Assembly: GCA_024103385.1 (NCBI GenBank)
Contig: JAGFIT010000078.1
Location: 1-38,818 of the forward strand
DNA from: Vicingus serpentipes
Lineage (GTDB): Bacteria > Bacteroidota > Bacteroidia > Flavobacteriales_E > Vicingaceae
Length of the DNA: 38,818 nt
Direction: 5' to 3'
In this document: piece by piece, positions 1-7,423 of the stretch
Numbering within the stretch: the first letter of the stretch is position 1
Layout of the letters: every line of letters starts with the position of its first letter
Program-made: the position numbers and the translations under genes
The notes under the pieces: model-generated
What the model was told of the DNA's origin: nothing
The model's database searches: none
Seen by the model: only the letters and a program-made list of their open reading frames with translations

Positions 1-3000
1 ATTGGCTCTCCATATTTCCCTAATTCCTCAAAATTTAATAACACTTGGGGAAGAATTATTGATTATAACAATTGCGGAAATTATGAATTCGTACAAGTAG
101 AAAACATTCCTAATGCTACTACAATTATTTTCGATTGTGCATTACAAAATGACTATACTGTTTCTGGAAGAGTATTAATTGTTAGAGTTCCTAGGTATAG
201 TTCTTTAACTATAAACAGTGGAGGAACCATAAATACCACACAATGGAATGGTACATCAGGTGGTGTAATAGCTATAGAGGTAGAAGGAACCACCACTATC
301 AATAATGGTGGCAGCATTGATGCTTCCGCTTTAGGTTTTAGAGGTGGCAATGCAGCTGCTCCACAATCTTCAGTTACTGGAGGAACACGTTTTGCAGATA
401 GCAACCCTCTAGAAGGAGGTGAAAAAGGAGAGGGCATTGGAGGGGATCAATCTTTTTATAGCACAATGAACGATGGAGGTTCTCTTTATTGTATGGGAGC
501 TCCTGCAAATGGTGGTGGTGGTGGAAACGCTCACAATGCCGGTGGTGGTGGTGGATCTAACGCTGGAAATATTAACAATTGGAATAATGGAGTAGGTATT
601 CCTGACCCAACCTATAATGCTTCTTGGATTCGAGAAACCCCTTCAATTGTAGGTATCAATGCATCTGGAGGAGGAAAAGGTGGTTATAGTTTTTTCGATA
701 GCAACTCCGACCCAACAGCTACATCTCCAGGAGACCCAGCATGGGGTGGAGATTTTAGAAGAAATGTTGGTGGTTCGGGAGGAAGACCACTTGATTATTC
801 TTCAGGAAGAATATTTATTGGCGGAGGGGGCGGTGCTGGTGATGGTAACGATGGGGAAGCTGGTGATGGTGGCAACGGAGGAGGTATCATTTACCTATCC
901 ACTTATGGAGATATTACTGGAGCAGGACAGATTATAAGTAATGGTGGTGATGGTGGTGATGTCATTGGTACTAGTGTATTTAACTCCCTAAGAGGAAAAG
1001 ACGCTGGAGGCGGAGGCGGAGGCGGAGGCTCTGTCATTTTAAAAACAACAGGAACTATATCTCTTAGCGGAAGTGTTTCTGCCAATGGTGGTATTGGGGG
1101 AGATCAAGTATTAGTAGCTGGAGCTTTTTACGGATCAATAGATGAAGGGGAAGGTCCTGGTGGTGGTGGTGGTGGTGGATACATTGCTATTTCTGCGGGA
1201 ACTCCCACAAGAAATACTACTGGAGGAATTAGCGGAGTAACCAATTGTCCTTATGTAGCCAACTTTCCTCCCAACGGAGCGACAGGTGGAGGAACAGGAA
1301 TTAACAATGCTATTGTTAACGCTTTTGATATTGTTGCTAACGGAACAACCATTTGTAGTAACACAACAGCAACCCTTACTGCCTCTTTAACAGGTACACC
1401 TCCCGGAGGAACTGTTTTTGAATGGTACGACAATCAATTTAATGGATCTTTATTGTTTACCGGAGCATCATTTACTACCCCTACATTAACGACTACTACC
1501 AGTTATTGGGTAAGAGTATGCCCTGCACCCTACCTGGTAGAAGTAATTGTTACTGTTAACTCTTGCTCCAGTGTTACCACTAGTTTTAGTTCATCTGACA
1601 GTACTTTATGTTCATCCGATTGCATCAATTTCACTGATTTATCCACGGGATCTCCAACAGGTTGGACCTGGTATTTCCCAGGTTCTTCTACCCCAACTTC
1701 TTCTGCTCAAAACCCCACCAATATATGTTACCCATCACCCGGTAATTACGATGTTTCGCTAGTAGCTACAGATGGTATTACTCCTGATTCTTTATATATG
1801 TCCAATTTTATAAGTGTTATTAATTGCAGCGTACCTTCAGCAATCTATAATGTTAACGACTCCACCATATGTGTTGGAGACTCTGTTGTATTTACGGATG
1901 CATCTACTGGCAGCATTACCGGTTGGGATTGGAATTTTGATCTCACAACCATTGGAGGATCTGTTCCTAATTCTGCTAATACACAAGGAAGTCATACTGT
2001 TTTTTATAATATTCCGGGAACATACACTGTTGAATTAATTGTAACAGATGGAATATTATTTGATACAACAACTAGTACTATAATTGTTTCCGATTGTTCT
2101 CCTACAGCTAACTTTTCTGCTAATGGTTCCACTACCATCTGTGAAGGAGATAGTCTTTCTTTTAATAATTTAAGTACAGGATTACCTACCAATTGGGAAT
2201 GGACTTTTACAGGAGGAACACCAAGCACTTTTAGTGGAGCAAGTCCCGGTTTTATTACTTACCCCTCTGCAGGAACTTATTCTGTGAAGTTAAAAGTAAG
2301 CAACGCATATGGAGCTGATAGCTTGACATTAAACAACCTCATTACCGTTAATGTATGCTCTCCTCCTATTGCCAAAATAGCAACAGATGATGTAGATCGA
2401 GAAATATGCATAAACAATTGTATTGATTTTAGCTACAACGGAACTGGAGGAACTCCGCTTGTGGTAGGATGGATATTTGAAGGAGGGACACCTGATTCTT
2501 CCTCTACTTTAAATCCAGGATTAGTTTGTTGGAATGATACTTCAGATATTTTTAAGGTGTATGTTATTGCCAACAACCTAAACGGCAGTTCAATTGATAG
2601 TGTTAGTATTATTGTTCATGAAAAACCAATTTTATCAGCTGGATTAGATACCACCATCATTAATGGAAACGATGCTTATTTAAATTCAACTGTTACAGAT
2701 ACTGCTGGGAACCCTATTATTGGTGGAGTATTTTCTTGGACCCCTATAACCGACTTAAGTTGTGTAAACTGTCAAAACACCACTGCTGAAAGATTACTAA
2801 ACACAGTAACCTATACCGTAACTTATACAGACCAATATGGATGTGTAGTTACTGATGAAGTTGTTATTAATGTTGATGTAAATCTGAATATAGGAATTCC
2901 TAGTGCTTTCTCCCCTAATGGAGATGGAAGTAATGATTTTTTATTTGTAAGAGGTAAAGCAGCTATAAAAACCCTTCAGTTAAACATTTACAATCGATAC

Positions 3001-3159
3001 GGTCAAAAAGTATTCTCTACCAACAATGTAGATCAAGGATGGGATGGTACTCATAATGGTGTTCCACTTAACCCTGGCGTATTTGCTTATTATGCAAATA
3101 TTACCTTGATTGACGGTAGCACCCAACAACTTAAAGGGAATATAACACTAGTAAGGTAA
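1..3159 (+). CDS. Glycine-rich, PKD-repeat T9SS cargo protein with type B C-terminal sorting domain (5' truncated)
   Basis: The frame is open from base 1 of the window with no stop, so this is the last 1052 codons of a longer gene; the ATG at 466 is internal. In order: an N-terminal part (codons about 1-440) with repeated glycine runs (five to eight Gly) alternating with short beta-prone segments; an Ig-like domain (about 441-520, Ig_7 style); four PKD-like modules (about 525-605, 614-697, 701-787, 790-873), each with paired cysteines and aromatic-rich W-x-W or G-W motifs; and a terminal gliding-motility-associated CHU_C domain (about 960-1052) beginning IPSAFSPNGDG and ending in a basic GNITLVR strand. 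This tail is the T9SS type B signal, so the product is inferred to be exported across the outer membrane and surface-attached or released. The PorP/SprF gene starts 16 bp downstream, which fits a cargo/partner operon. The exact role (adhesin, matrix or motility) is not evident. Confidence 0.9.
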   Translation: MGSPYFPNSSKFNNTWGRIIDYNNCGNYEFVQVENIPNATTIIFDCALQNDYTVSGRVLIVRVPRYSSLTINSGGTINTTQWNGTSGGVIAIEVEGTTTINNGGSIDASALGFRGGNAAAPQSSVTGGTRFADSNPLEGGEKGEGIGGDQSFYSTMNDGGSLYCMGAPANGGGGGNAHNAGGGGGSNAGNINNWNNGVGIPDPTYNASWIRETPSIVGINASGGGKGGYSFFDSNSDPTATSPGDPAWGGDFRRNVGGSGGRPLDYSSGRIFIGGGGGAGDGNDGEAGDGGNGGGIIYLSTYGDITGAGQIISNGGDGGDVIGTSVFNSLRGKDAGGGGGGGGSVILKTTGTISLSGSVSANGGIGGDQVLVAGAFYGSIDEGEGPGGGGGGGYIAISAGTPTRNTTGGISGVTNCPYVANFPPNGATGGGTGINNAIVNAFDIVANGTTICSNTTATLTASLTGTPPGGTVFEWYDNQFNGSLLFTGASFTTPTLTTTTSYWVRVCPAPYLVEVIVTVNSCSSVTTSFSSSDSTLCSSDCINFTDLSTGSPTGWTWYFPGSSTPTSSAQNPTNICYPSPGNYDVSLVATDGITPDSLYMSNFISVINCSVPSAIYNVNDSTICVGDSVVFTDASTGSITGWDWNFDLTTIGGSVPNSANTQGSHTVFYNIPGTYTVELIVTDGILFDTTTSTIIVSDCSPTANFSANGSTTICEGDSLSFNNLSTGLPTNWEWTFTGGTPSTFSGASPGFITYPSAGTYSVKLKVSNAYGADSLTLNNLITVNVCSPPIAKIATDDVDREICINNCIDFSYNGTGGTPLVVGWIFEGGTPDSSSTLNPGLVCWNDTSDIFKVYVIANNLNGSSIDSVSIIVHEKPILSAGLDTTIINGNDAYLNSTVTDTAGNPIIGGVFSWTPITDLSCVNCQNTTAERLLNTVTYTVTYTDQYGCVVTDEVVINVDVNLNIGIPSAFSPNGDGSNDFLFVRGKAAIKTLQLNIYNRYGQKVFSTNNVDQGWDGTHNGVPLNPGVFAYYANITLIDGSTQQLKGNITLVR

Positions 3160-3175
3160 TCTAAATTAGAGGATA

Positions 3176-4198
3176 ATGAAACACATATATATCATACTAT
3201 TGCTCGTTGCTTCTGGTTCTAATTTATTTGGTCAGCAAGACGTTCATTTTTCTCAATTTTTCTCATCTCCCCTTACAGTAAACCCTGCTAGTGCCGGAAT
3301 GTTTGAAGAAGATTTAAGAACAATTATGAATTACCGAAGGCAATGGGGCTCTATTGCTGAACCTTTTGTAACCATGGCAGCATCAGTAGATATGCCTGTG
3401 ATGAAAAAATTAAATGGAGGTATGTTCGGTCTAGGAGCCAACTTCTTTAAAGATGATGCAGGACTTTCCCAAATTTCTACCTCAAAATATGGGTTATCAT
3501 TGGCTTATCACTTAGATATTAGTGGCGCCTTAAGTAAACATTTTTTATCGGTTGGCTTTCAAGGTAACATGATACAAAGAAGTATTAAATATGATGAATT
3601 AACATGGAATGATCAATGGAATGGGACTACTTTTGACCAACAAATAGCTACTATAGATGCATTAGGAGGAACAACAGTTAATGCATTAGACTTATCTGCT
3701 GGTGTTCACTGGTACTACAAAGTAAAAAACAATAAAAAATTCTTTGCAGGAGCATCACTCTCCCACTTAAATTCACCTAATGTAGGGTTCAATGAATCTA
3801 GCTTATTACTTAAAAAATACACCTTCCATGGTGGAGGGGAATTACCTACCAATAAAAGGACATCTATTCTACCTAATTTTATTTTCGTAAAACAAGGCCC
3901 TAATCAGTACATTGATTTTGGGGGAGAATTTAAATACTCCCTACAAGAAAACAGTCAGTACACCGATTACAAAAACGAAATGTACATTACGTTAGGTCCT
4001 TACCTTAGGTGGGGTGATGCTGCGTATGTGGTTAGTCGATTCTTTTGGAATTCTTTCTCTTTAGGGTTAAGTTATGACCTTAACTTGTCCAGCTTATCTA
4101 CCGCTACCAATGGCTTTGGTGGCCTTGAAGTAATGTTAGGTTATAATGTTAACTTTAATGCTAATCCAACAAGAGGACATAGTGTTAAATTTAATTGA
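3176..4198 (+). CDS. PorP/SprF family type IX secretion system outer membrane protein
   Basis: 340 residues. It begins with a signal peptide (MKHIYIILLLVASGSNLFGQ, then QDVHFSQFF), and the mature start DVHFSQFFSSPLTVNPASAG is the hallmark N-terminus of the PorP/SprF family (TIGR03519). The remainder is a series of amphipathic beta strands with glycine/aromatic ends, as expected for an outer membrane barrel. In Flavobacterium, SprF is needed for secretion of the adhesin SprB, and SprF-like genes commonly sit beside genes for type B sorting-domain proteins. Here it lies 16 bp behind such a gene and is inferred to be its dedicated secretion or attachment partner, not the core PorP. Length is normal for the family. 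The ATG at 3176 is the only start that keeps the signal peptide. Confidence 0.93.
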   Translation: MKHIYIILLLVASGSNLFGQQDVHFSQFFSSPLTVNPASAGMFEEDLRTIMNYRRQWGSIAEPFVTMAASVDMPVMKKLNGGMFGLGANFFKDDAGLSQISTSKYGLSLAYHLDISGALSKHFLSVGFQGNMIQRSIKYDELTWNDQWNGTTFDQQIATIDALGGTTVNALDLSAGVHWYYKVKNNKKFFAGASLSHLNSPNVGFNESSLLLKKYTFHGGGELPTNKRTSILPNFIFVKQGPNQYIDFGGEFKYSLQENSQYTDYKNEMYITLGPYLRWGDAAYVVSRFFWNSFSLGLSYDLNLSSLSTATNGFGGLEVMLGYNVNFNANPTRGHSVKFN

Positions 4199-4217
4199 TT
4201 ACTTTCATCCCTCTTTC

Positions 4218-4233
4218 TCCAATAATTATTGGA
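4218..4233. repeat. 16-bp perfect palindrome between PorP/SprF and DUF4294 genes
   Basis: TCCAATAATTATTGGA is its own reverse complement. It lies 20 bp after the PorP/SprF stop and about 38 bp before the next start. The following bases (ATTTAATCTTTAACTTT) are only moderately T-rich. It may be a weak terminator hairpin or a symmetric protein-binding site; the sequence alone does not decide. Confidence 0.45.
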
Positions 4234-4271
4234 ATTTAATCTTTAACTTTAATATAATTATTACCTACTGA

Positions 4272-5009
4272 TTGAACTGCCTAAAATACATAGCACTTAT
4301 ACTTACCTTATTCTTTTTTCATACTGGTTTTACACAAACTAAAAAAGATGCAAAAAAACAGCTTGACTCCATTATACATATAGCCACTACTACAAATAGG
4401 ACCACCTTAGATTCATTGCTAAACCATCTAAGAACAACAAACCCTTCAGATAACACATTTCAAATTATTCAAAGAAAAGCTCCAAATGGTGCTGTTCTCC
4501 AAATGTTAGTTGTTGATGGAGATACCAGCTACTTATATAACATGAGTACATTTAATGTAGTAGATATTCGTCCTTATGACGACAAAGAAAAAGACAAGAA
4601 ATTCAGACGATTAAGGTATCATGTAAAAAAAGTTTACCCTTACGCACTTTTAGCTTCTCAAAAATTGCGGTTTTATAATGAGGAGTTGTTAAAAGTAAAA
4701 TCCAACAGTAAACGTAGAAAATTGCTTCGAATGCGAGAAAAAGAATTAAAAGAAGAATTTGCAGATGTGATCAAAAAAATGTCGCAAACCTCTGGTAGAG
4801 TATTGGTGAAATTAATTGACAGAGAAACAGGATCATCATCTTATGAAATTATCAAAGAAATGCGCGGTGGTTTTAAAGCCTTTGTTTACCAAGGTGTAGG
4901 AAAATTATATGGAGCAGATTTAAAAGTAAAGTATGACCCGAAAAACAACGAAGAAGATGAAATGATTGAACGAATTGTACAAATGATAATAGCCGAACAA
5001 CAGGAGTAA
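4272..5009 (+). CDS. DUF4294 family secreted protein
   Basis: 245 residues from a TTG start. An in-frame TGA lies directly upstream (4269-4271), and the next in-frame methionine is far inside, so TTG is the only start that retains the signal peptide (NCLKYIALILTLFFFHTGFTQ region, cut after about residue 22). The C-terminal two thirds (about 90-235) matches the Bacteroidota DUF4294 family: a highly charged helical stretch with motifs RRLRYHVKKVYPYA, KRRKLLRMREKELKEEF and KLIDRETGSSSYEIIKEMRGG. The family has no assigned function; the conserved basic/acidic surface suggests a periplasmic interaction domain, but that is inference. It ends two bases before the stop codon of the convergent START-like gene. 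Confidence 0.85.
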   Translation: MNCLKYIALILTLFFFHTGFTQTKKDAKKQLDSIIHIATTTNRTTLDSLLNHLRTTNPSDNTFQIIQRKAPNGAVLQMLVVDGDTSYLYNMSTFNVVDIRPYDDKEKDKKFRRLRYHVKKVYPYALLASQKLRFYNEELLKVKSNSKRRKLLRMREKELKEEFADVIKKMSQTSGRVLVKLIDRETGSSSYEIIKEMRGGFKAFVYQGVGKLYGADLKVKYDPKNNEEDEMIERIVQMIIAEQQE

Positions 5010-5011
5010 AA

Positions 5012-5395
5012 CTACCCTCCTATTAAACCATGTAAATCCCCTACTTGACTTTCCCACAATAAACGAGCTTCTTCCAGCTCATCTTCCTCTGCAAAATCTG
5101 TAATAATTAAAGCCACATCTTTCGTTAAATCATCAATCTGAATTTTTAACTCAAAATAAGTTGCAGGATCTTCATCAGCTAGCCACTTAAAACGTACAAA
5201 TTGGTTTACTTTTTTCGTTAATAGCTTTGCTTGTTCTTCGTCTCCATTCCACATAAATGTGAATATCTCCCCTCTTGAGTTAACATTATCGGCAAACCAT
5301 TCTCCTAAGCCTCCTGGAGTAGAAATGTATTTGTACAACAAACTAGATGATGACTTCACCACAAACTCTAATTCATACTTTACTTTTTCAGACAT
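5012..5395 (-). CDS. START-like (AHSA1/SRPBCC superfamily) domain protein
   Basis: 127 residues, no signal peptide, predicted cytoplasmic. The pattern of an N-terminal strand (VKYELEFVVKSSSSLLYKYI), the STPGGLGEWFADNV loop, then FTFMWNGDEEQAKLL and VRFKWLADEDPATYFELKI is that of the small Bacteroidota START-like domain proteins related to AHSA1 (Hsp90 activator-like helix-grip fold). These folds enclose a hydrophobic pocket, but no ligand is known for this group. The reading frame spans the whole expected domain length. It is convergent with the DUF4294 gene with only two bases between stop codons and no visible terminator. Confidence 0.82.
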   Translation of the reverse strand: MSEKVKYELEFVVKSSSSLLYKYISTPGGLGEWFADNVNSRGEIFTFMWNGDEEQAKLLTKKVNQFVRFKWLADEDPATYFELKIQIDDLTKDVALIITDFAEEDELEEARLLWESQVGDLHGLIGG

Positions 5396-5574
5396 CAGTT
5401 ATAATTTTTAAGCCTTCCGCAATATAATAAAAAATAATGATTTCCAGTCCTATATTTTACGCTATTGTCGCTTTCTATTAAAAGTTGTTTTTAGGTAAAT
5501 TTTATCTTCCTTCTTTTATGCCTATTGCTTTCAAGTATATTTTACACTTAAAGATTCAAAAAAATAAAGTGTTA

Positions 5575-5606
5575 TTGTGGTTAGAAAGACAAAACTATTA
5601 TATTTG
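5575..5606 (+). promoter_or_regulatory. Bacteroidota-type promoter of the tRNA gene
   Basis: TTG at 5575-5577 (-33 element), then 21 bp, then TATATTTG at 5599-5606, a perfect match to the Bacteroidota -7 consensus TAnnTTTG. Transcription would start around 5611-5613, a few bases before the tRNA 5' end at 5619. Spacing is within the known 17-23 bp range. Confidence 0.75.
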
Positions 5607-5618
5607 CACCTCTTTTAT

Positions 5619-5692
5619 GGCGAGGTAGCTCAGTTGGTTAGAGCGCTGGATTCATAACCCAGAGGTCGGGAGTTCAAATCTCCCTCTCGCTA
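5619..5692 (+). tRNA. tRNA with CAU anticodon (Met, elongator-like; Ile2 not excluded)
   Basis: A complete cloverleaf of 74 nt. Acceptor GGCGAGG pairs with TCTCGCT, with G-U pairs at both ends. The D arm is GCTC...GAGC. The anticodon arm CTGGA-TTCATAA-CCCAG carries CAT. The T arm is GGGAG-TTCAAAT-CTCCC, with discriminator A at 5692. The 3' CCA is not encoded. It lacks the three-G:C anticodon stem and 1-72 mismatch of initiator tRNA, so it is not fMet. A CAU tRNA could also be tRNA-Ile2 after lysidine modification; the elongator Met reading is the likelier one. The closing anticodon-stem pair A31-C39 is a mismatch. Confidence 0.95.
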
Positions 5693-5702
5693 CAAAAAAA
5701 AT

Positions 5703-5732
5703 AAAGCCTCAACATTGGTTGGGGCTTTTGCT
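5703..5732 (+). terminator. Rho-independent terminator of the tRNA
   Basis: An 11-bp stem, AAAGCCTCAAC (5703-5713) with GTTGGGGCTTT (5718-5728), containing one G-U pair and a 4-nt loop, followed by a T-rich run. It lies 10 bp after the tRNA 3' end. Confidence 0.85.
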
Positions 5733-5925
5733 TTTCTGAAAATTCGTCAAGTTTACTTGTAAGCATTAGAAGAAAAGCAAAAGGTATCAAGCATAGCTTG
5801 TGTGTTTTTTTTATGTAAAGCCTCTCCTCATTAAGATTCAGCGAAGCTAGACCTCTTATTAAAATACCATTTCGAGAGTAACTCAAAACCGAGAAATCTT
5901 TTGACATATTAACTAACCAGCACAA

Positions 5926-5995
5926 AGGTTCCTCCGCCTTGGCCGGAATGACAGATGGAGTTTTTTAGTGAGATTGCTTCGTGCCTCGCAATGAC
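5926..5995. repeat. Dispersed intergenic repeat remnant (Bacteroidota 'CGCAATGACG' type)
   Basis: The segment reads TTCCTCCGCCTTGGCCGGAA followed by TGACA, and then GAGATTGCTTCGTGCCTCGC followed by AATGACG. Its GC content is well above the flanks. ATTGC (5973-5977) and GCAAT (5988-5992) form a short inverted repeat. The wording closely resembles short non-coding repeats that occur in many copies in intergenic regions of diverse bacteria, including Bacteroidota. Copy number in this genome cannot be seen from one window. Confidence 0.5.
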
Positions 5996-6089
5996 GTTGA
6001 TTATATTTCAGTTTTAGTAAGAAAGCAGCTTTCCTCATTTTTTATTAAAAATTATGCTTTTACTTTTTTTATTAGCTATTGAATATGCC

Positions 6090-6097
6090 TACATTTG
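6090..6097 (+). promoter_or_regulatory. Candidate -7 box for glyA-fah
   Basis: TACATTTG fits TAnnTTTG exactly and sits 30 bp before the glyA ATG at 6128. No clear TTG lies at the -33 distance, where the sequence is a T-run. The box also overlaps the longer in-frame start at 6095, which argues against translation beginning there. Confidence 0.5.
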
Positions 6098-6127
6098 GTT
6101 TTTTATTATTTACAAAACTATATCAAA

Positions 6128-7423
6128 ATGACTACTGACAAAGAAATATTTGATTTAATAGCTCAAGAGGCTGTTAGACAAAAAGAAGGTGTGGAATTAA
6201 TTGCCTCAGAAAACTATGTAAGTGATGAAGTAATGAAAGCCATGGGCAGTGTTTTAACTAATAAATATGCAGAAGGATTACCCCATAAACGATACTATGG
6301 TGGATGTGAAGTAGTAGACAAAGTAGAAGATTTAGCAAGGGATAGAGCTAAAGAACTATTTAATGCAGAATGGGTAAATGTTCAGCCGCACTCTGGTGCT
6401 CAAGCCAATGCAGCAGTAATGTTAGGCGTTTTAAATGCTGGTGATAAAATTTTAGGATTTGATTTATCTCATGGTGGTCACTTAACACATGGTTCTCCAG
6501 TCAACTTTTCAGGTAAATTATATAAAACTTCATTTTATGGAGTACAAAAAGAAACTGGTCAGGTTGATTTTAATGAAATAGAAAAAATAGCGATTAAAGA
6601 AAAACCTCAATTAATTATTGCTGGTGCTTCTGCATATTCGCGTGATTGGGATTACAAAAAAATGAGAGAAATAGCTGATAAAGTTGGCGCTTTATTAATG
6701 GCTGATATTTCTCACCCTTCTGGTTTAATTGCTAGAGGTTTATTGAATGACCCCCTACCACACTGTCATATTGTAACTACCACCACTCACAAAACTTTAA
6801 GAGGACCTAGAGGTGGAATGATTATGATGGGGAAAGATTTTGAAAATCCTTGGGGATTAAAAACACCTAAAGGAGCAACTAAAATGATGTCACAAATATT
6901 AGATGGTGCTGTTTTCCCTGGAACACAAGGTGGACCATTAGAACACGTTATTGCTGCTAAAGCTGTAGCTTTTAGAGAAGCATTATCTGACGAGTACATG
7001 GATTATTGTATACAAGTAAAGAAAAATGCCAAAGTAATGGCTGAAGAATTAACCAAAAGAGGTTATGGGGTTATTTCTGGAGGAACTGACAATCATTCTA
7101 TGTTGATTGATTTAAGATCTAAAGACATCACTGGTAAAGACGCTGAAAACTTATTGGTATCTGCAGACATTACAACCAACAAAAACATGGTTCCTTTTGA
7201 TGATAAATCTCCATTTGTAACTTCTGGAATTAGAGTAGGTACTGCTGCTATTACTACTCGGGGAATAAAAGAAGCTGAGGTGGTAAAAATTGTAGATTTA
7301 TTAGATAGAGTAATTAGCAACAGAGATAATGAAGCTGCTATCAAAGAAGTTAAAAAGGAAGTAAATGCATTAATGAATCAATATCCATTATTCCAACTTT
7401 CAAAAAAAGAAACTGTAAATTAA
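6128..7423 (+). CDS. glyA: Serine hydroxymethyltransferase
   Basis: 431 residues. A PLP enzyme interconverting serine + tetrahydrofolate with glycine + 5,10-methylene-THF, the main cytoplasmic source of one-carbon units. Family marks: [10 protein letters not shown] near residue 24, [15 protein letters not shown], the PLP region with [13 protein letters not shown], and the Schiff-base lysine at about residue 222 in [14 protein letters not shown]. Length matches GlyA. The ATG at 6128 ([10 protein letters not shown]) was chosen over the in-frame ATG at 6095 because the extra residues are not family-like and would overlap the -7 box. Its stop overlaps the start of the fumarylacetoacetase gene by one base (TAATG), so the two are expected to be translationally coupled. 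Confidence 0.97.
   Translation: MTTDKEIFDLIAQEAVRQKEGVELIASENYVSDEVMKAMGSVLTNKYAEGLPHKRYYGGCEVVDKVEDLARDRAKELFNAEWVNVQPHSGAQANAAVMLGVLNAGDKILGFDLSHGGHLTHGSPVNFSGKLYKTSFYGVQKETGQVDFNEIEKIAIKEKPQLIIAGASAYSRDWDYKKMREIADKVGALLMADISHPSGLIARGLLNDPLPHCHIVTTTTHKTLRGPRGGMIMMGKDFENPWGLKTPKGATKMMSQILDGAVFPGTQGGPLEHVIAAKAVAFREALSDEYMDYCIQVKKNAKVMAEELTKRGYGVISGGTDNHSMLIDLRSKDITGKDAENLLVSADITTNKNMVPFDDKSPFVTSGIRVGTAAITTRGIKEAEVVKIVDLLDRVISNRDNEAAIKEVKKEVNALMNQYPLFQLSKKETVN

Larger units (their letters stand above)
5733..6127. other. Gene-free interval between the tRNA terminator and glyA
   Basis: About 395 bp with no credible coding frame on either strand. The left part contains degenerate segments such as CCATTTCGAGAGTAA with AACCGAGAAATCTTTTGACA (about 5869-5908). 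These look like remnants of the dispersed intergenic repeats often seen in Bacteroidota genomes. The middle part holds the clearer repeat listed at 5926-5995. The right part is AT-rich and carries the glyA -7 box. No riboswitch or RNA gene was recognised here. Confidence 0.55.

Noticed and set aside
466..3159. ATG at 466 as the start of the first gene
   Set aside because: The same frame is open back to base 1 with similar glycine-rich composition, so 466 is an internal methionine.
5674..5925. Minus-strand frame over the tRNA terminator and the following gap
   Set aside because: It runs through the tRNA 3' end and repeat remnants, has no recognisable domain and no promoter; probably chance.
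6095..6127. Longer glyA reading from the ATG at 6095
   Set aside because: The added residues do not resemble the GlyA N-terminus and the start would overlap the -7 box at 6090-6097.
5733..6127. Glycine or tetrahydrofolate riboswitch upstream of glyA
   Set aside because: I looked for conserved riboswitch core motifs and paired elements but saw only AT-rich sequence and degenerate repeats.
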